From positions 2,976,001 to 3,040,000 of the forward strand of contig JAJNNQ010000029.1 of NCBI GenBank assembly GCA_027886175.1: a stretch of DNA of 64,000 nt, in the 5' to 3' direction. Position numbers and translations under genes: made by a program. Positions 1 to 11,777 of the stretch are shown here, in pieces. Below the pieces are notes generated by a model, which was not told the origin of the DNA, did not search any database, and saw nothing but the letters and a program-made list of their open reading frames with translations. Numbering within the stretch: position 1 is the first letter of the stretch; each line of letters starts with the position of its first letter. This DNA comes from Phylloscopus collybita (lineage: Eukaryota; Chordata; Aves; Passeriformes; Phylloscopidae).

Positions 1-1339
1 TGGCTCACCACGTTACCCTCTACGGGTGATGTTGATCTAAACTTGACTTCAATTCTGCCCGAAGATTAAAGACCCAACAAGATGCGTGTCACTACCAACA
101 TCAAATATCTGTCATTGCTCTCAAGTACATTTTAGCTGTGATATTTACCTAGTTATTGCTGTTTTGTAAGCAGAAGACAAAATGATGAATACCTTAGCAC
201 TTAACTTTTCCAGACATCATACCTTCTGATTCAACACTCAGTCCTCACTCTTTGCTTAGACAAAGCTCCCAAATCAAACCCACATCAATAAACTTCCTTG
301 TGAAAATTTAGTAGACAAGTTGACATATATAAGTATACTTAAAATATAAAGGTTTCATTTACAAATAGTATTCAAAACTTCAAAATATCCAAGACCTTTC
401 ATAATATTGTCTTACGAAAATAATTAACATTTCCAATACCCAATAATATCCATCTCTGTATGCATATATAGTACATGAAATAAAAGCGCAGTTATTTGCA
501 AGTATGTCCTCTTAAACATAAATAAAGAGAACATTACACAAATTGAGACAAAGTTACTCTATAATTTATGCCATAATAAAAAGGGCAGTTCCACTGCCTT
601 ACTAATAGGTGGCCTGGCAATATACAACATTCAGTCAGACTGAAAGACATCAGGAAGTTTTGGCAAAAAAGTGCTGAACAGTTCAGGTGCACAGTGTTGG
701 AGTGGTTTTTTGTATTATTTCTTTTTACACTACATCAGCGTAATAATTTTCTGAGCCTCATTTTCTGGATAGGCTAGAATTACTAATGTAATGTAGAATT
801 ATATATAAATTACATATATATAAAAAATACATGTATATATGTATAAGTAGTATCTATGGCTTAGCAAATTTGTTAATTTGGTTATGCAGTGTCTAATGTT
901 CAAACCTATGTTTCCACAGAGGAGTGCTTAGATTTAATGAATCTGGAAAAATAAAATTTCTGAACAAAAATTCCCAGGTAAGAGGAGGAAGGTGAGTGTT
1001 ATAACGCCATGTCTGAGGAAAGCCCTACAACAAAGCATTTTCTAACATTCTCTGGACCTTCCAGGCAAACACTGACATAAAAAAAAAAAAAAAAACCAGC
1101 AACAAAAACATTGAAAGAAAGAAATCATGGGCAAAAGCTAGCAGGATAAAGATGGATAAGCAAAGGGAAAGTGAATAAATGGGAATAACTTAAAATCTAC
1201 TGATGGGCAGAAATCCCATCATTTTAATGCAATTGAATGAGCAGTGCTACTAGAAACTATGAGACTTTTTTCCTTGCTTCCAAAAAAAGATCTCTTTTTT
1301 TTGGAAAGGCTCTACAATGCCCTTTACTAGAACAATCTA
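1..1339. other. LRRC2 intron, nothing recognised
   Basis: AT-rich sequence without a supported gene. It contains a run of TA-rich bases near 800-845 and 17 A at 1079-1095. It lies downstream of the last LRRC2 exon in the window, so it should be part of the following intron. Confidence 0.6.
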
Positions 1340-1904
1340 CTTTTCCCCTGATCACCTGTGGTGTTCCCCAGGGCTCAGTGTTGGGGTCAGCCCTTTTAGT
1401 CTTTACTGTTGATCTGGATGTGGAGATCGAGTGTCACCTGAGTCACTTTGCAAACAACACTAAGTTGGGTGGCTGTTAGAGGGTGGGTACTAGAGGGTAG
1501 GAAAGATGTTCAGAATCATCTGGGTCAGCTGGATCAATGAGCCAAGGGCAGATGTACGAGGTTCAATAACACAAAGAGTCAGGTCCTGTCCCTTGGTCAC
1601 AAGAGCCCCTTACAGCACTACAGGCTTGGGGGAAAGGAGAAGGAAAACTGCCTGGCATTAAAAGACCTGGGGATGCTGGCTGAAAGCCAGTCAAGAATGG
1701 TCCAGCAGTGTGCCCAGCTGGCCAAGAAGGCCAAAGACATCCTGGCCTGAATCAAAAATAGTCTGGCCAGCAGGACCAGAGAAATTATTGTCCTCCTGTA
1801 TTCAGCATTGGTGAGACCACCCCTCAAATCCTGTATTCAGTTCTGTGCCCCTGTCCTTGTTTGGTCCAGAACTGGGCTAAATTTTGCAGCAGCCAGGAAG
1901 GGCC
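1340..1904 (+). repeat. CR1 LINE, reverse transcriptase remnant (5' piece of a split copy)
   Basis: The sequence translates in pieces to the reverse-transcriptase core of CR1, including GVPQGSVLG and, further on, a degraded catalytic box (FANNTKLGG where CR1 normally has FADDTKLGG, so the catalytic Asp pair is lost). It continues to the ATTTTGCAGCAGCCAGGAAGG region, where an LTR-like insertion breaks it. Stops and frameshifts are frequent. It is on the opposite strand to the host gene. The 5' limit is approximate. Confidence 0.85.
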
Positions 1905-2206
1905 ATTGCTAATACCCAGAGATTATCTTATACAACCTTACAGCATTTTTCAGGGGCAGGAGAAGGGGTCCCTTCTGACCAAGTAAGTGTGGCTGGGTAT
2001 CACTGCTCTGCTTTGTAACTGATGTTATAGCTGTTTCCATTAAATTGTTCTTATCTCAACCCATGACCTTTATCTTTTGTTCCTCAAATTTTCCTCCCCA
2101 TACCACTGAAAGGGAAGGGGAGATGGAGACAGGAATGAGTAAGTGCTGTGGTTTGGAATGCTTCAGTGGGAACATTCAATTGGGGAATGCCATTTCTAAT
2201 CCACAA
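1905..2206 (+). mobile_element. ERV-type LTR fragment inserted in CR1
   Basis: About 300 bases interrupt the CR1 copy. The stretch TCCATTAAATTGTTCTTATCTCAACCC, written here only as TCTCAACCCATGACCTTTA, is typical of the 3' part of avian ERVL-type LTRs. Its end, AATTGGGGAATGCCATTTCTAATCCACAA, resembles that of the fragment at 30510-30964 (shared AATCCACAA or AAACCACAA end). Only the 3' part is present. The boundaries are inferred from where CR1 homology stops and resumes. Confidence 0.6.
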
Positions 2207-2692
2207 TAGTCCCAGACACTGGGGTGCTGCAGAGTGTCCAGAGGAGGGCAACAGAAATGGGGAAGGATCTGCAGCACAAATTTTGTAAGCAGCAGCTGTT
2301 GGAGCTGGTGTTGCTGATCCTGGAGAAAAGGAAGGTGACCTTATCATTCTCTACATATGCCCTTTAAGGAGGGTGTAGAAGGTGAGAGTCATTCTCTTCT
2401 CCCACGTGAAAAGTGGGGGAAGTGAAAGGATGAGAGGAAATTACCTCAAGTTGCACAAGGGGAAGTCTAGATTGGATACTAGAGAAAAAGTTCTTCACTG
2501 AAAGATTGTCCACGCATTAGAACTTGCCACCCAAGTAACAGCTAAAATTACCATCCTCGAAAACATTAAAAAAAATGTGTTCATGTGTCACTTAGAGACA
2601 TAGTTTAGAGATGAACACAGTGGGGATGGGTTTATGGTTGGCTTCAATGATCTTAGAGGCCATTTCCAATCTTGACAATTCTGTGATTCTGA
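2207..2692 (+). repeat. CR1 LINE, 3' piece of the split copy
   Basis: CR1 resumes at GACACTGGGGTGCTGCAGAG and runs through the GAGAGTCATTCTCTTCTCC region to a decayed CR1 3' end (TCAATGATCTTAGAGGCCAT, then ATTCTGTGATTCTGA). It follows directly on the 5' piece at 1340-1904 and has the same orientation. Confidence 0.85.
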
Positions 2693-3684
2693 GATCTGTG
2701 TTTGTGCCTTGATTGTGGAAACAGATTTTAATAGCATTAGTGATTTTTTTCTTAGGGATCATTTTCATCCACAGTGCATAGTATTATGAGAATAAAGAAA
2801 AAAAGATCTGCCTTTAACTTTTTAATTTAACTTAATTTAACGCTTAATTTAACAGCGTCAATTATTAGGCAACAACCCCTTAAAACCCTCTGTTTAATGG
2901 TTTAGGGTAGCCTAAACCTCTGGTAGGAAACTTGTAGCCTTTCCCCTTTCTTCCGTGTTATTTCCCCTTTCTTCCAAACTACATCTTATAAGGTGTTTGT
3001 CCATTAAACTCACTGACCTGAGTTCTGCAGTCAAAATGCTGATAAAACAGTTAGTGTTCATTTTATGCCCATTATCTCCTGCTTGTGTCTTGTTTATGAT
3101 CTGTTAGTGTGTTTAGAAGCCAGGCTGAAACTATAAAATAGATCTCAATGTCTATGTAAAATTTTCTTTCTAAAATTTAGGGTTAATAAATAAATCAAAA
3201 GCATGAGTGTTACTTGACTAATAGAATACCAGAAGAGTAGAAAGTTCTAGCTCAGATTTCTGTGTTTCAGGATGCTCTCCCTCTTCTTGTTTTTCTCAGT
3301 GATATGATATCAAGGGAGGTGGAGGTTTTACCTTTGAGCTGTTATCTCTTAGTGCACATAAAGAATGGCATACATGGGGAAAACTTAGGACTACTGTATA
3401 TAAAATCAAAGGCTGAAGTGTTAGTACACCTGGGTGCATAAGCTTGACATTGGAGAACCCACAATGGGCCCAGTTGCTTCAGCTCTCAATGATGCCACGT
3501 GTTACAGCTAGATTTTCCTTGTAAGAGCAGTAAATCCCTATCAGTACTGACACAATCTGTCAAACAAGCTTTTCCATTGTAAGATCCAAAAACATAGGAG
3601 AGGCAAGCATTAAAATTATTGTTATGTAGCTTAAAATGGCAACGGCCAAAGCATTCAAGAATTAGGAATTTGTCTCTCTAAAAC
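2693..3684. other. LRRC2 intron, nothing recognised
   Basis: AT-rich intronic sequence with a small TTTAACTTAATTTAACG repeat patch near 2815-2850. No open frame or repeat family could be assigned. Confidence 0.5.
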
Positions 3685-3930
3685 TTATAACACTAGGTTG
3701 AGTAGATTTAGATTAGATATTATGAAGGAATTCTTCATTGTAAGGGTGTTGAGGCACTGGCACAGATTGCCCGGAAGAGCAGTGGAAGCACCATCTCTGG
3801 AAACATTTAAGGCCAGATTGGAAAGGGCTCTGACCAACCTGGTCTAATGAAAGGTGTCCCTGCCCAGAGCAGTGGGGTTGGAACTAGATGACTTTAAAGA
3901 TCCCTTCCAATCCAAATTTTTCTATTAATC
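3685..3930 (+). repeat. CR1 LINE 3' end fragment
   Basis: Recognised by GATTAGATATTATGAAGGAA, TTCTTCATTGTAAGGGTG, the GGCACTGGCACAGATTGCCC motif and the 3' signature GGTTGGAACTAGATGACTTT. It is about 245 bases long and truncated at the 5' end, as is usual for CR1. Confidence 0.9.
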
Positions 3931-4414
3931 AATTAATATATATATCTTTAATAAATTAAGATCATTACTGAACTCTTAACAAAATCAAATGTATATTTTT
4001 TGCAGGATTCTATTTTTGGTTCCTTTTTCCCGCAATCTTATGTTTCAATTCATCTTGTTTGAGGCTTAAAATTCTGTAATACTTCTATTTTTCTTAATCT
4101 GTAAGGAACATAAAACACCACCTGTTCCCATAAACAACTCTCCATCTACTTGTACACAGGCAATAATTATAATTACCTTATAATCAGAGAGCAAAAATGT
4201 GCTAACTTTTTCCTATACTAGATTCATGGTTTGCAATACAATTTGGCAAGTATAATTAAAGCCAGAGAGGTATTAAAGCATAGTGGGTACTGTTCAGTGT
4301 AAACAAAGAAGACAGTTACCAGTAAATAAACAAGAATATCCATGGATGCTCATTTCCCTGAAACAGAGCTACATGGTATGAGTATAAATATCTGAATATC
4401 TTGGGTCAACTCAC

Positions 4415-4571
4415 CAATCTCTGCTGGAAGATGGTTGATTTGATTTTTTGGCAGTTCCAGTACTCTCAGATCTCGAAATAGGGCAATGTAGGCTGGAATG
4501 GTTTGTATCAATGTATTGTACACATGCCATTCTTTCAGATAGAGCTGTTCTTTCAGAGAATCTGGGAGTTC
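4415..4571 (-). CDS. LRRC2: LRRC2 third recognised coding exon (first leucine-rich repeats)
   Basis: Minus-strand exon of 157 bases: 52 codons plus the first base of a Gly codon (residues about 113-165 of the MGHQ form). It opens with [15 protein letters not shown] and contains [18 protein letters not shown], a textbook leucine-rich repeat of the LxxLxLxxNxIxxLPxxIG type. A looser repeat ([13 protein letters not shown]) comes before it. These repeats build a curved scaffold for protein binding, so the likely role is adaptor rather than enzyme. The acceptor is CATTTTTACAG and the donor is TTG|GTGAGT. The phase (0 in, 1 out) matches the preceding exon. The next exon should begin by completing the Gly codon and continue with the conserved CLKNL-type repeat; I did not find it between 1 and 4414, so it probably lies left of the window. 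The gene is therefore cut by the window edge, not broken. Confidence 0.95.
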
Positions 4572-4943
4572 CTGTAAAAATGAAATGAAAACAGGCAAAT
4601 AGGAAGCATGAAGTTAGAATTTTGTTACCCTGTTTCCAAATAACGAGGAAAATGCACTTTGCCTTAATTATTTTGATGTACAACAGTACAGAAGCTGTCT
4701 GCTTTTGAAGAACATTGTAGCTGTCTTCATCACATATTCATTTTTAACTCCTAATGCAATTATTTGCTCTAAAACAGAAACCTATTTGAAGAACTCAATC
4801 TGTTTGGTATCTCACACATTATTTCCTTTTTCCAGATGGAGGATTTTTTTAAAACACATTTCAGTACTTTAATTCACACATCAAGATGTAGTAAAATGCA
4901 GCACAGAAACATAAGAGTGCATAGAGAATAGCTAAAATGGGTT

Positions 4944-4977
<34 letters not shown>

Positions 4978-7390
4978 AAAAGTGTGATTTTTTTTCCAAA
5001 TACCTGCCATTGTTACAAAACTTGTTTTCCAAGAGGGAACAGAAACCACTTCAGACAATACACGCATATCATCTGGCTTAGCTTCTGTTAAAAAAAATTT
5101 AGAGGATTTCCTTAAAAAGAATAAACTTGATTTTAAAATTAAAAAAACAAAATTAATTTAAATCAGTCCACATTTGCAAGTAAATTTATTTATTAATGAA
5201 GAATCTTTTGATTTGAAAATTCCAGGAATTATGAGATTTCCTGTAATTTCTGAGTAATTTTCAGATTATTCTATTTAACAAAAGTCTTCAATATATTAAT
5301 GAAACAAATTTATAAAGCCTTTGATTCTTACAAAATTCCGTTAATTAATTGGTATTCACTTCAGATGTACATGTCTTTGTTTGAATTACGTCACCAAATT
5401 CTTTGAACTTAAATAAAAATCAATTCCAGAAGTTGAAGGTCAGATCATTTAAACTCTACTTTCTTAAGCATCACATAATTTAGCTGTCTCTCCTAGGTTT
5501 TATAACACTGTGCACTGGTAACATGTGGAATAAATAATCTGGAAGAGGTTCTACCACTAACTTTGCTCTGTAAGAAGAGATGTGAGAGTTTCAGTTTTTG
5601 ATTCTTTTATAAATTCCATACTTGTTTCTTGTGTGTGAAGAATATGACATAGTAGGAATTACTGGTTTTGATAAAAAGGATATTGCCCTCTTTTTCTTCC
5701 AGATTTCATAGAGCTCCGAAAACATTTGTATGAATGATGCATTTGAAATTTTTTTTAATCAACGCTGAACTTCTGAATTAGCAATAATGCTACTTAACTC
5801 TCAGCTAAATTGAAACATCTAATTGTAATTATAGATATATTGGACTGTTGATCAGAAGGCATTTTTTTGGTTCTTATTGCCTCTCATTTCAATTCTTCTC
5901 AAATTTACACATACAGACATAAAACCTAAGTTTTGTTGTTCTGCCTTGCTATCTTCCCTTTCATATTTGATACAGATAATTTCATTTCTTACTTCATTTT
6001 TCGATTAAGGGTGTGTGTGTGTATTGCATTGTGATCCATCTTTTATATTTGCCAGTTTACAACAATTAAAAAATAAAATGCCTCAAATGCCTCAGGACTG
6101 GTAGTGAGAAATCTCTCCGACTTTGTGGAACTAGTTACTATTTTTCATCTTCAGTGATGCACATTTTTCTGCAGTAAAATAAAATAATAGAGGGCAATAG
6201 CAAATTCAATTAGTATTGTTTTCCTACCTGTAAAGAAAGAAAAATTCAGCACACAGAGGATAGTATTTAGCTGGAGTGTCACAGATATCTCTGTAGGGAA
6301 GAGCCATGATTCAGAGAGAGAGATGAAGAATCATATTGGAGGGGAAAATACGTTAACAGACACTATCTTCAACTCTATTTCTCCACAGTGCAGGTCAGTC
6401 TTTGCCTATTGACCTACTGGTTTTTTGCACTTTATTGTCACAACACATCTCCAGCTCTTTGGTGATAAATACAGCCCTTTCTCCTCTGAAGCCAGCAACC
6501 ATGCTGTTCTCCCACACTGAAGGGTGTACTCCACAAAATTCTCCTTGATACATTGAAAACAATGCAGCACACAAGGCTCTCTAGCACATCAAGATCAAAC
6601 TCATTCACCATTTTAGAAAAATTAAGCCAAAATATGAAAAATATTTATTATTAATGCATAAAGATTTTTTTAAATCATAATGTCTGTATTAAGACTTGTT
6701 AAGAGCAACAAGATATTCTTGTGCAGCAACAGAAATACATTTATACATGACTTCAAATGACTAGAAGTAGATTCCATACTTCTACCAACTGCCAACGTGC
6801 TTCTCTTTCTTGTGACTATTTCTTTATATCATATGATCGTATTTACAGTTGGCAAATGCAAGCATGCAAATGCTACTATGCGCTTTTTCAATATTTTCCA
6901 TTTTAAAATGTATTTATTTGTGTTGCTGAAAACACAAATTGATATGATATTTTGCTTCATTACAAACTAGATAGGGATGAGAACTGAAACTTCCACAAGC
7001 TTTACATTTTCTTTACTTTCTGATTCTCTTTTTTTCTTTTGTAATCTTCAGCTACCATGCTAAAGCTGGCAGCCTGCTGATAATTTGCTCCATGAAGACT
7101 GACATTTGGAGGGCAGCCAGTTTTTTGCCTTTAACAGCGAAACAATACTTCAAACTTGTTTGATTTTTAGAAGACAAAAAAGTTTTAAAAGGAAATAAAT
7201 AACAAGCATACAACCACTGCTGATTATAATATTTCTAATTAGGAGAGAATTCACCTGCTAGAGCTGAACCTGAACTAAAACTGTGATCAAAGCTCTAATA
7301 TGTTTAACTTCGGTTTCTTTCCCAGTGCTATACTTTTATCTGTCATGGGCCAAAATAAAATTTTGGATCCAAATCTCCCACTCTTTTAAA
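4572..7390. other. LRRC2 intron, AT-rich, no gene recognised
   Basis: This stretch begins with the branch-point and acceptor region of the third coding exon. It contains a run of 27 A (4948-4974) and a short TG run near 6010-6021. I see no open frame with protein-like content and no repeat family I can name. Confidence 0.5.
4948..4974. repeat. Poly-A tract
   Basis: Twenty-seven uninterrupted A, followed after one G by six more. A simple length-variable tract inside the intron. Confidence 0.95.
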
Positions 7391-9560
7391 ATAATTTGAA
7401 GCTAGTTCCAGACACTCCCTGCTGCAGGTCCCTGGAACAACACTGGCACTGTCCCCATGCCCCCCTTGGTGCCCAAAACTACTGTGTGTTGTCTTTCACC
7501 TGGTGTGTAAAAGGCCAATCCACACACAAGTGTTCTTTGATTAATTTACAGTCCTGCACAGGAAGGGTTGCTGGGTGACAAGCCCTAAACCTTAACAAGG
7601 CAGTTCTATCAACAAGTACATTTGATAAGTACACCTATCAACAAGTACCTTCTGACATCTGGACATCACTCTGCAGCCACTGGCATCCCAAGTGGCTGAA
7701 GGCAGGCAGGGCTGAGCTCAGCAGGGCCACCAGCACTGGGGCTGTGTGAATTGGGATGGTTTGGGTCAGCTGGAGCCTCTGTGTGGAAAAAGCAGAGTCT
7801 GCCTTATGCTGGGCATGCCTGCTTCCAGCTCGGTCCACCCAGTCCCAGCCAGCTCTGCCCATTCCACCACTGTTACTATATACATATATATAATAACAGT
7901 GGTTATAACAGTTATATATATATACCCAGACCTTATAAGCATGCTGGGTGTGGCCATTGTTACAGCACATTCCAGGGCCCTTTGTGATGCAGGGGTCTCA
8001 TGGTGCCTAGACACCACTATCTCAAAGGGCCGTGACCTGAGGCTGAGGTTACTTAAAGGGCACTAAGACCTGGAGTGCCCAATCCCAGGAGACCACTTCC
8101 CTCAGGAGGTAGCATCTCCCCTGGATGCCTCAGTGCAGAGGTTGCCAAAGAGCCGTAGGATGAAGGAGTGGGGAGATGGGACCACCTCTTCCTCTTCCTC
8201 TTCCTCTTCCTCTTCCTCTTCCTCTTCCTCTTCCTCTTCCTCTTCCTCTTCCTCTTCCTCTTCCTCTTCCTCTTCCTCCTCCTCCTCCTCCTCCTTCTTA
8301 CATCTTTTTCTTCCTGCTCATAGGTGGGCCACAGGCAGTCATAAGCAGCACTGCAGGTAGAGGAGCACTCTGTGCATCTCACAACTGCAGCTCAAGAGAT
8401 GGCCAAGGCAGCAACTTCTGGTTTCATCAAGCAGGTTACAGCAGCAGAGGCAGAGAGCCTGGGAGCTACTGCAAACAGCCCCTGCTGCTCACCCCCCAGC
8501 TCCTCAACAAGCCCTCTGGAAGCCCACCTCCTCAGTGGACAATGGCAGGGGGACCAGCAGGGGCAGTCCTGGAAGTACCAGAGACCAAGAAGAAGGTCTT
8601 GCTAGAGGAGAGGGAATGTTTGAAATTCTACAACACCGAAGAGCTGTCTCAAGTGGAACACAATGAAAACCAAATCTGGAGTGCTAGAAAAGAGAAGCCT
8701 CCCTTGTCCCTCGCATGTCAGGCATGATCAGAGTACTGGGGCTTTAACAATGGAGTATCCCCTCTCAGTCAGCCCACCTCTAAGCCATAGAGAAATGGGG
8801 TCAACTTTGATCCTGTTTTATGAGCCCCTTGTGTGGGTGGAATGATGACAGCACCACCCAGAGCAATGGACATGAAGAGCCAGAAAGCTACAATTCACAA
8901 GCCTTGCTAGTCATCCCCCAGCTCCTCCACATCAAGCCAGAAAGAGGTGGAAAAACTGGGAGGATAACAGAGACCAGGAGCTGTCCCAAGAAGAGGACAG
9001 TACAGGCAAAAATTGGAGTACTGAGGAAGAGAGTTCCCACATGAGGCATGGGAAGAGGACTGGGACAGTCAACTACACACACCCACAAGCACCAAATTGG
9101 ATCTGCTGAGGTGGGTCTGTAACAGGCCTTCTTATAACTGGGATCTGCTGTCCTGCTCTGACAAAGACAGGAATCGGGAGGACAAATGGTTTTTTCAGCC
9201 TTGAAGGTGGTGACATGTGGGATATGAGGGAAAGAATCACTTCCAAAGAGACCACTTTCTGGGAGGAGGTGTGCGTGGCATGGAATAGGAAGTCATTTGA
9301 GCATATCCTGTGCAGGTCTGCACCTGCAACTGTCCCCAGGGAAGAGGCCTCCCTCTTCAGGAGGGCACTTGGTGCTCTGTGCAGGACGTTCTGGTGCCTT
9401 TGCATCACGGGATAGCCAGAGCTGTAGCATCCCCCTGCCAGGGTCAGGTGGATCTCTGAAGATGGCAGCTGGCCCTAAGCCTGTGCAGAATCCCTGTAAA
9501 ATCCCAGAAGATAAGGGGCTAGTGTGTATGTTTCAACAATATACAGATGGATGACTCTGG
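7391..9560. other. GC-rich unassigned block, possibly degraded retroviral internal sequence
   Basis: About 2.2 kb is clearly richer in G+C than its surroundings and has short open frames on both strands, none over 185 codons and none recognised. It holds an AT hairpin (7867-7902), a TTCCTC microsatellite (8186-8297) and a diverged duplication (around 8641 and around 8980). The retroviral env remnant at 9940-10420 and the LTR at 10591 follow at once on the same side. That position suggests older proviral internal sequence, but no gag, protease or polymerase motif could be read, so this is a weak inference. Alternatives are an old segmental insertion or an unrecognised repeat. Confidence 0.35.
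8186..8297. repeat. (TTCCTC)n / (TCC)n microsatellite
   Basis: About 15 hexamer units of TTCCTC shift into plain CTC trinucleotides at the right end. The long Ser, Leu/Pro and Arg/Lys open frames that cross it are artefacts of the repeat. Confidence 0.97.
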
Positions 9561-9939
9561 ATCCAGCCAAGTTTTTTGGTAATAAAGGACAAGAATTGTT
9601 GAAAATTGTTTGACAAAGCACTGAGGGATTTTATCATTCCCAGGTTAGCCCCACAGGCCTAACTTGGGACTTTTTCACCCCATGGCTTGACATTGGGCCC
9701 AGTTCCTGGAAATCAAGATGCACTGGACCCATATCTAACAGGCAGTATTTGTGGAATCCCTCACACCCACTGTCTGTTAAAGATTATTTGCTCCCATCAC
9801 CTCCCTAAATATATTTGATGGACTATAATGACACCTGGATTCGCAAGATGAGGAACTGTCTTGTAGCATTTGGATCAGCTTTGAGATTTAAGATATATCT
9901 TACACAGTTATCAGACCACATCAACAGGCAGTAGAAAAC

Positions 9940-10420
9940 ATTACATGGGTAAGTGCATACATCAAGCAATTGGACAAAGTATGTCTCTGGAGAACTCAGA
10001 TTGCAAGTCCAACAAGTATCAAAAAAAGGCTTTACAAAATCAATTACTTAAAGAACAACATGTATGTGGGATGTTAAATTTAACCAACACAGAATGTTAT
10101 ATTACCATTCTTTATGCCTCTACTTCCATCAAGGAAGAGTGAGTTAAGATGAAAGAAATAACTGGTTAAACTGCAGAATTGTTTCAATCCATGGAGCTAA
10201 ATGACTGGTTTAATGATTGGAGCCCTAGCTCCTGGTTGATGTCTACACTCTGATCATTAGAAGGCGTAGGGTGGGACTCATGGTTACTACAATTTGGAAT
10301 GGTGTTTTTAACTGGATTTATCTTGGAATGGCAATTGTTTCATACATGATTTATTGCGTTATCTTTTCTACTTCATCCTTATTTTCTCCCTGTTTGATAT
10401 GTTCACATCATCACATGGAT
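9940..10420 (+). pseudogene. Endogenous retrovirus env (transmembrane subunit) remnant, broken
   Basis: One frame runs from about 9945 to 10420 with retroviral transmembrane-subunit character, interrupted by several in-frame stops (near 10140, 10168, 10252 and 10348). In order it shows a Gln/Leu-rich helical stretch, two Cys nine residues apart around an Asn-glycosylation site (CGMLNLTNTEC), a Trp-rich segment before the membrane (DWFNDWSPSSW) and a hydrophobic span. The part before 9945 seems to continue in another frame, suggesting a frameshift. The product cannot be made. An LTR follows 170 bases downstream in the position expected for a 3' LTR. The assignment rests on motif layout alone; no search was done. 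Confidence 0.6.
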
Positions 10421-10590
10421 GAAGACTACAATCAAAGACTATGACCTCACATCAAAATTAAAGTAACAAGGTGGTGTAAGGAAAGGCTTAATAACATTTG
10501 CAGCATATACTTTAAAGAAGCATTCACTGGTAGCTATCTTCTCCTTGTACTAGCTCCTCTATGTCTTTATCTCTTTCCATCCTCCACACC

Positions 10591-11246
10591 TGTCCTGGTT
10601 TAGGGCAAACTTGGGAGGAAACTTCCAAAGGGTTCCCTCTAGAAAGAAGATTCAAGTGGCCCCTCCCCCACTGATTTGGGAAAAGTTTTCCTTGAAGAAA
10701 AGTGGAAAAAATCTGTTTATTTGAGAAGCAAAGTATTCACAAGCATAAAAATTTAATAATATTAAACAATAAAGCCTCTCACTGTTCTGAAGAAATGGCA
10801 AATTCAGAAAGTCCTTTTGTGGGGGGTAGTTGGCTTGTGCAGTCTCTCATCAGTCTTATCAGTCCTCTGATGGAAAATGCCACTTCCCAGGCCCAGGTGT
10901 GAGGTCCTGGCATTTTTCTGGGTTTTCAGTCCAGAGCAGGGCTGACCCATTCCAAGAAAAAGAAAAGCCACAGTCTGGGGAACGTCTCTTCCTTAGCTAG
11001 CTCAAAACTAACTAAAAACAAAGAAAAGCTCTCTCCATACTGTCCATGCTGCAGATGGCACAGTCTGTGAGAAGGAATGTGTGGGAGCAAGTGCAGTGTC
11101 TGTGAACAAACTGCATGCTTCTTTCCCCTCCTTCACTCTCAGAACCAGTCTTAAAGGTTCTGAATAACCTTTATTCAGAACTAAATATCCAGCATAAACA
11201 GAACAGATGATTGGTGATACAAGCATCACAAAGTCACCCTAGGACA
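10591..11246 (+). mobile_element. LTR of an endogenous retrovirus
   Basis: The 656-base element has matching inverted ends, TGTCCT at the left and AGGACA at the right. The left flank ACACC and right flank CCACC agree at four of five bases, a possible decayed target duplication. AATAAA signals exist on both strands (near 10767 plus, near 11168 minus), so orientation is uncertain; plus is chosen because of the env remnant just upstream. The opening, TGTCCTGGTTTAGGGCAAAC, is familiar from songbird LTRs. No second copy was found in the window, so it is either a solo LTR or the 3' LTR of a provirus whose 5' LTR is lost. Confidence 0.75.
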
Positions 11247-11777
11247 CCACCTCACTACTTTTTCCCTATACTCTTAATGCAGTCGGTACACAAAGTAAAA
11301 CTGGTGTTCTTGATCAGCATTTGGTCTCATTTGCACCTTCATTTGGGCAGAGGAATTTAATATCAAATCGTAACAGTAATTTACTGCTAAAACTTTGTGA
11401 GTTTTTTTTAGACCCACTGATTTTTGTCATTCCTTTCAACCATGAGCATTTACACATCTTTGGTGGGACATGACAGTCCCAAGGGAACAGCGCTGGGGAC
11501 TTTGTTGTGGGCATGTCAGTAAGACAGGATGATTTACCAGCCAAGCTCACTTGTGCCTGTTGCTTCTTGAGAGAAAGAGAAGTGCAGGCAAGGTCCATGC
11601 CAACAGGCAGAGCCGGAGAGCCCCCATGCCCCTCCTCTGTAGGCTAAGCAGAGACCCTGTCCTTAGCCTCTTCCATGCTTCTTGCACTTCAGCTCCTGAC
11701 CAGTGGGAGCCCAGAAGCAAAGAGAAGTTGCATCTTGGCAGTGCCATCAGGCTAAACATTTCCCAGGCATTTAGGGT

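Noticed and set aside
4411..4683. 90-codon minus-strand frame overlapping the LRRC2 exon
   Set aside because: It is a shadow of the LRRC2 exon in a different frame; the correct frame is fixed by the splice phases and the leucine-rich repeat.
8133..8727. Long Ser-, Leu/Pro- and Arg/Lys-rich open frames
   Set aside because: They are translations of the TTCCTC/TCC microsatellite on both strands.
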